Assembly: GCA_012295275.1 (NCBI GenBank)
Contig: CM022671.1
Location: 34,953,183-34,986,682 of the forward strand
Reading direction: 5' to 3'
Source: Chrysomallon squamiferum
Taxonomy: Eukaryota; Mollusca; Gastropoda; Neomphalida; Peltospiridae
DNA: 33,500 bases
The translations under genes were made by a program, and so were the position numbers. Position 1 is the first letter of the stretch, and every line of letters begins with the position of its first letter. Positions 31,672 through 33,500 of the stretch are shown piece by piece. The notes below the pieces were generated by a model. The model made no database searches. It had not been told where the DNA came from and saw nothing but the letters and a program-made list of their open reading frames with translations.

Positions 31672-32100
31672 CATATATAATGCATTTTTATCTCAACCAT
31701 CTCTTTCACTACAAATACTATTTTTTACAAAATATGATAAATACTTTATTCAGAATTATTAACCACTGAAAAAAAACAAAAAACAAAAAACAACCCAACA
31801 AATTATATTAAGTACTGGAAATGAAACTACAAGATCAAATATCAAATAAAATATTCTACAAATCTACTGAGAACATTAACCCAGTGCATCACAGCAGATT
31901 AAACATTCTACGTTAACTGAATTATGTACTTATGTCATTATATTCATCAACATATTCTTAACCTTGCATCACTGGAAAATAAAGAAAAACATAACCACAA
32001 TAACACTCATTTGTTAGCAGTATATTATGTATAATCCTGTATAATCCATGTGGGGCAGATAATCCAGTAATACTCCAATGTTATTCTTCATCATATATAA

Positions 32101-32450
32101 TCCTATCCTTTCATATTTACAGAATTATGATCTTTTATTATTGTTTTTGTTTTTCTTTATTGTTGTTTATTATTAATTTTGTTTATATGATTATTATCAG
32201 TACTTAATACAACAATATATGTTGTGAAATATTTTCAATGAATAAATATTCTTTTTCTATTTATTGTTCAGTTTAACAGTCCTATCCTTTCAGATTTATA
32301 GAGTTTTTATCTTTGGTTATTACTTTTGGGCATTTTGTTGTTATTTATTATAATCATTATTAATAATATTATTTAAAATAGTCAGTAAGGTTATATAAAT
32401 AAAATATTTTGACTGAATAAGTGCAAGTTTTCTTCTGTTTTTCTTTCGGT
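32101..32450. repeat. Diverged tandem duplication, 179-bp period, 5' flank
   Basis: 'tcctatcctttcatatttac' at 32101 recurs as 'tcctatcctttcagatttat' at 32280. Both copies continue through 'gatcttttattatt'/'tatctttggttatt' to an 'aaatattttcaatgaataa'/'aaatattttgactgaataa' end. Confidence 0.85.
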
Positions 32451-32697
32451 TTTTCAAACTTTTCTTTTCTGCTCAATTTTTTTCTGACATTTCCCTTATC
32501 TCTTCCATGATAATGTTATTCTTAAATAAAAATAAAAATAGTTCTGAAAATAAAAACTTTCACACACACATTTATTATATTAAAATAGACACATGTACTA
32601 ATATATATTTAAATGTATATATTAATATATATTCAATATACAGAATCACACGCACACATATGCACCAACACCCACACACAGACTCATGCATGCATGC

Positions 32698-32698
32698 A

Positions 32699-32740
<42 letters not shown>
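32698..32740. repeat. (CA)n microsatellite
   Basis: About 21 CA units, preceded by degenerate CA/TGCA-rich sequence from 32645. Confidence 0.96.
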
Positions 32741-32743
<3 letters not shown>

Positions 32744-33500
32744 ACAAATTCTTCAAAGATTAAGAAAAAAAAAAGGTATAGAAAGTATCTGACCTTCGTG
32801 TTGCAAACCCAATTCTTATCACTAATCATGGAGATGTGTGTATAATATTAAACATAATCCACAACAATTAACAGAAATGTCGAAAGTCCCACCCAGGGAG
32901 CTCAGCGAGATACATTTTTGTCATGGCTGTAGATGCTTTGATGTTTATGAAGGCCAGAAACCAAAGTCACATGTACAGCGTTAGACAAAGAACCATTTAG
33001 TGAAGTGTTGATATTGTTTCATCTTCTAATATTTAGTTGTTTGTTTTCAGTCCTGCGACTCTCTACAAGGAATTCGGGCTAACAGTAATCACTTGCGTTT
33101 TTGCACCTTCAAAGGCATTTCCAAAATGGTTAGAGTTACAGCATTGAGACAAATCCATCATTAAAATATATTTGTCTTTTTACCTAAACCCACAATAGGA
33201 TTTTGAAATCTCTTTTTCTTTCTTTTTTTTTTCTGAAAAGGAAGATATTATTGTCCTATTGACACAAATCCAAAAATAAATAATTTGAGTAAAATGTTAA
33301 ATATAAACATTTAAAATTTTAAGACAGTTAATTACAGATAAAAGTTTCTTTTTTTCACTAATAGTATTATTGTTGGTATAATTTGACATTATTGTTTTGT
33401 TTTTATTTGTGTTGTTGCTGTAATTACTGAGTTCTTTTATATTTTATAATTTATATTTCCTGAAAAAGTATTTCTTTCTATCAGTTCATTAATATTTTCT
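32741..33500. other. Intergenic sequence at the right edge
   Basis: No gene recognised. The stretch 32870-33130 is of more balanced composition than its surroundings but has no long open frame or known motif. Confidence 0.45.

Noticed and set aside
32507-32845. Overlapping open frames with His/Thr or Val/Cys repeats
   Set aside because: Produced by the (CA)n tract at 32698-32740.

Overview
This is AT-rich animal genomic DNA. It contains one recognisable protein-coding gene, on the minus strand: an unconventional class XVIII myosin (Myo18, the invertebrate counterpart of vertebrate MYO18A and MYO18B). Eighteen coding exons lie between 26723 (start codon) and 12141. Each internal junction has a GT donor and an AG acceptor, and the reading phase is consistent across all junctions apart from two single-base anomalies. 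The encoded part is about 1307 residues: a 493-residue Ser/Arg-rich N-terminal extension without a recognisable PDZ domain, the N-terminal motor subdomain, and most of the motor domain. The end of the motor, the IQ motif and the coiled-coil tail are not seen. They should lie beyond the left edge of the window, after an intron of at least 12.1 kb, unless I missed exons there.

Layout, left to right: 1-12140 is non-coding (intron 18 plus whatever lies beyond it), made of AT-rich sequence, microsatellites, a strict 21-bp minisatellite, several diverged tandem duplications and tRNA-derived SINE-like fragments. 12141-26723 is the Myo18 exon series, with introns of about 350-2100 nt, many of them full of TAA, TTTA or AATG microsatellites. 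26724-33500 is the 5' flank. It holds a perfect CRE octamer about 280 bp upstream of the start codon, a GC-richer patch at 28160-28560, a cluster of CAGGTA motifs, two diverged ~178-bp duplications and more microsatellites.

The organism is probably a lophotrochozoan, most likely a mollusc. This is an inference from the repeat style (tRNA-type SINE fragments, a fragment resembling a mollusc SINE, dense TAA/TTTA/CA arrays) and from the myosin's divergence from vertebrates. I could not search any database.

The two most notable observations are these. (1) At least two Myo18 splice acceptors (exons 4 and 16), and probably a third (exon 17), are the first unit of a decaying tandem array. Each array repeats the acceptor and the first bases of the exon upstream into the intron. 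(2) The motor's ATP-binding P-loop is interrupted by an apparent one-base deletion, and the N-terminal exon carries a net +1 frame change. The rest of the gene is intact, so assembly errors are the simplest explanation, but a real allele or a decaying gene is not excluded.
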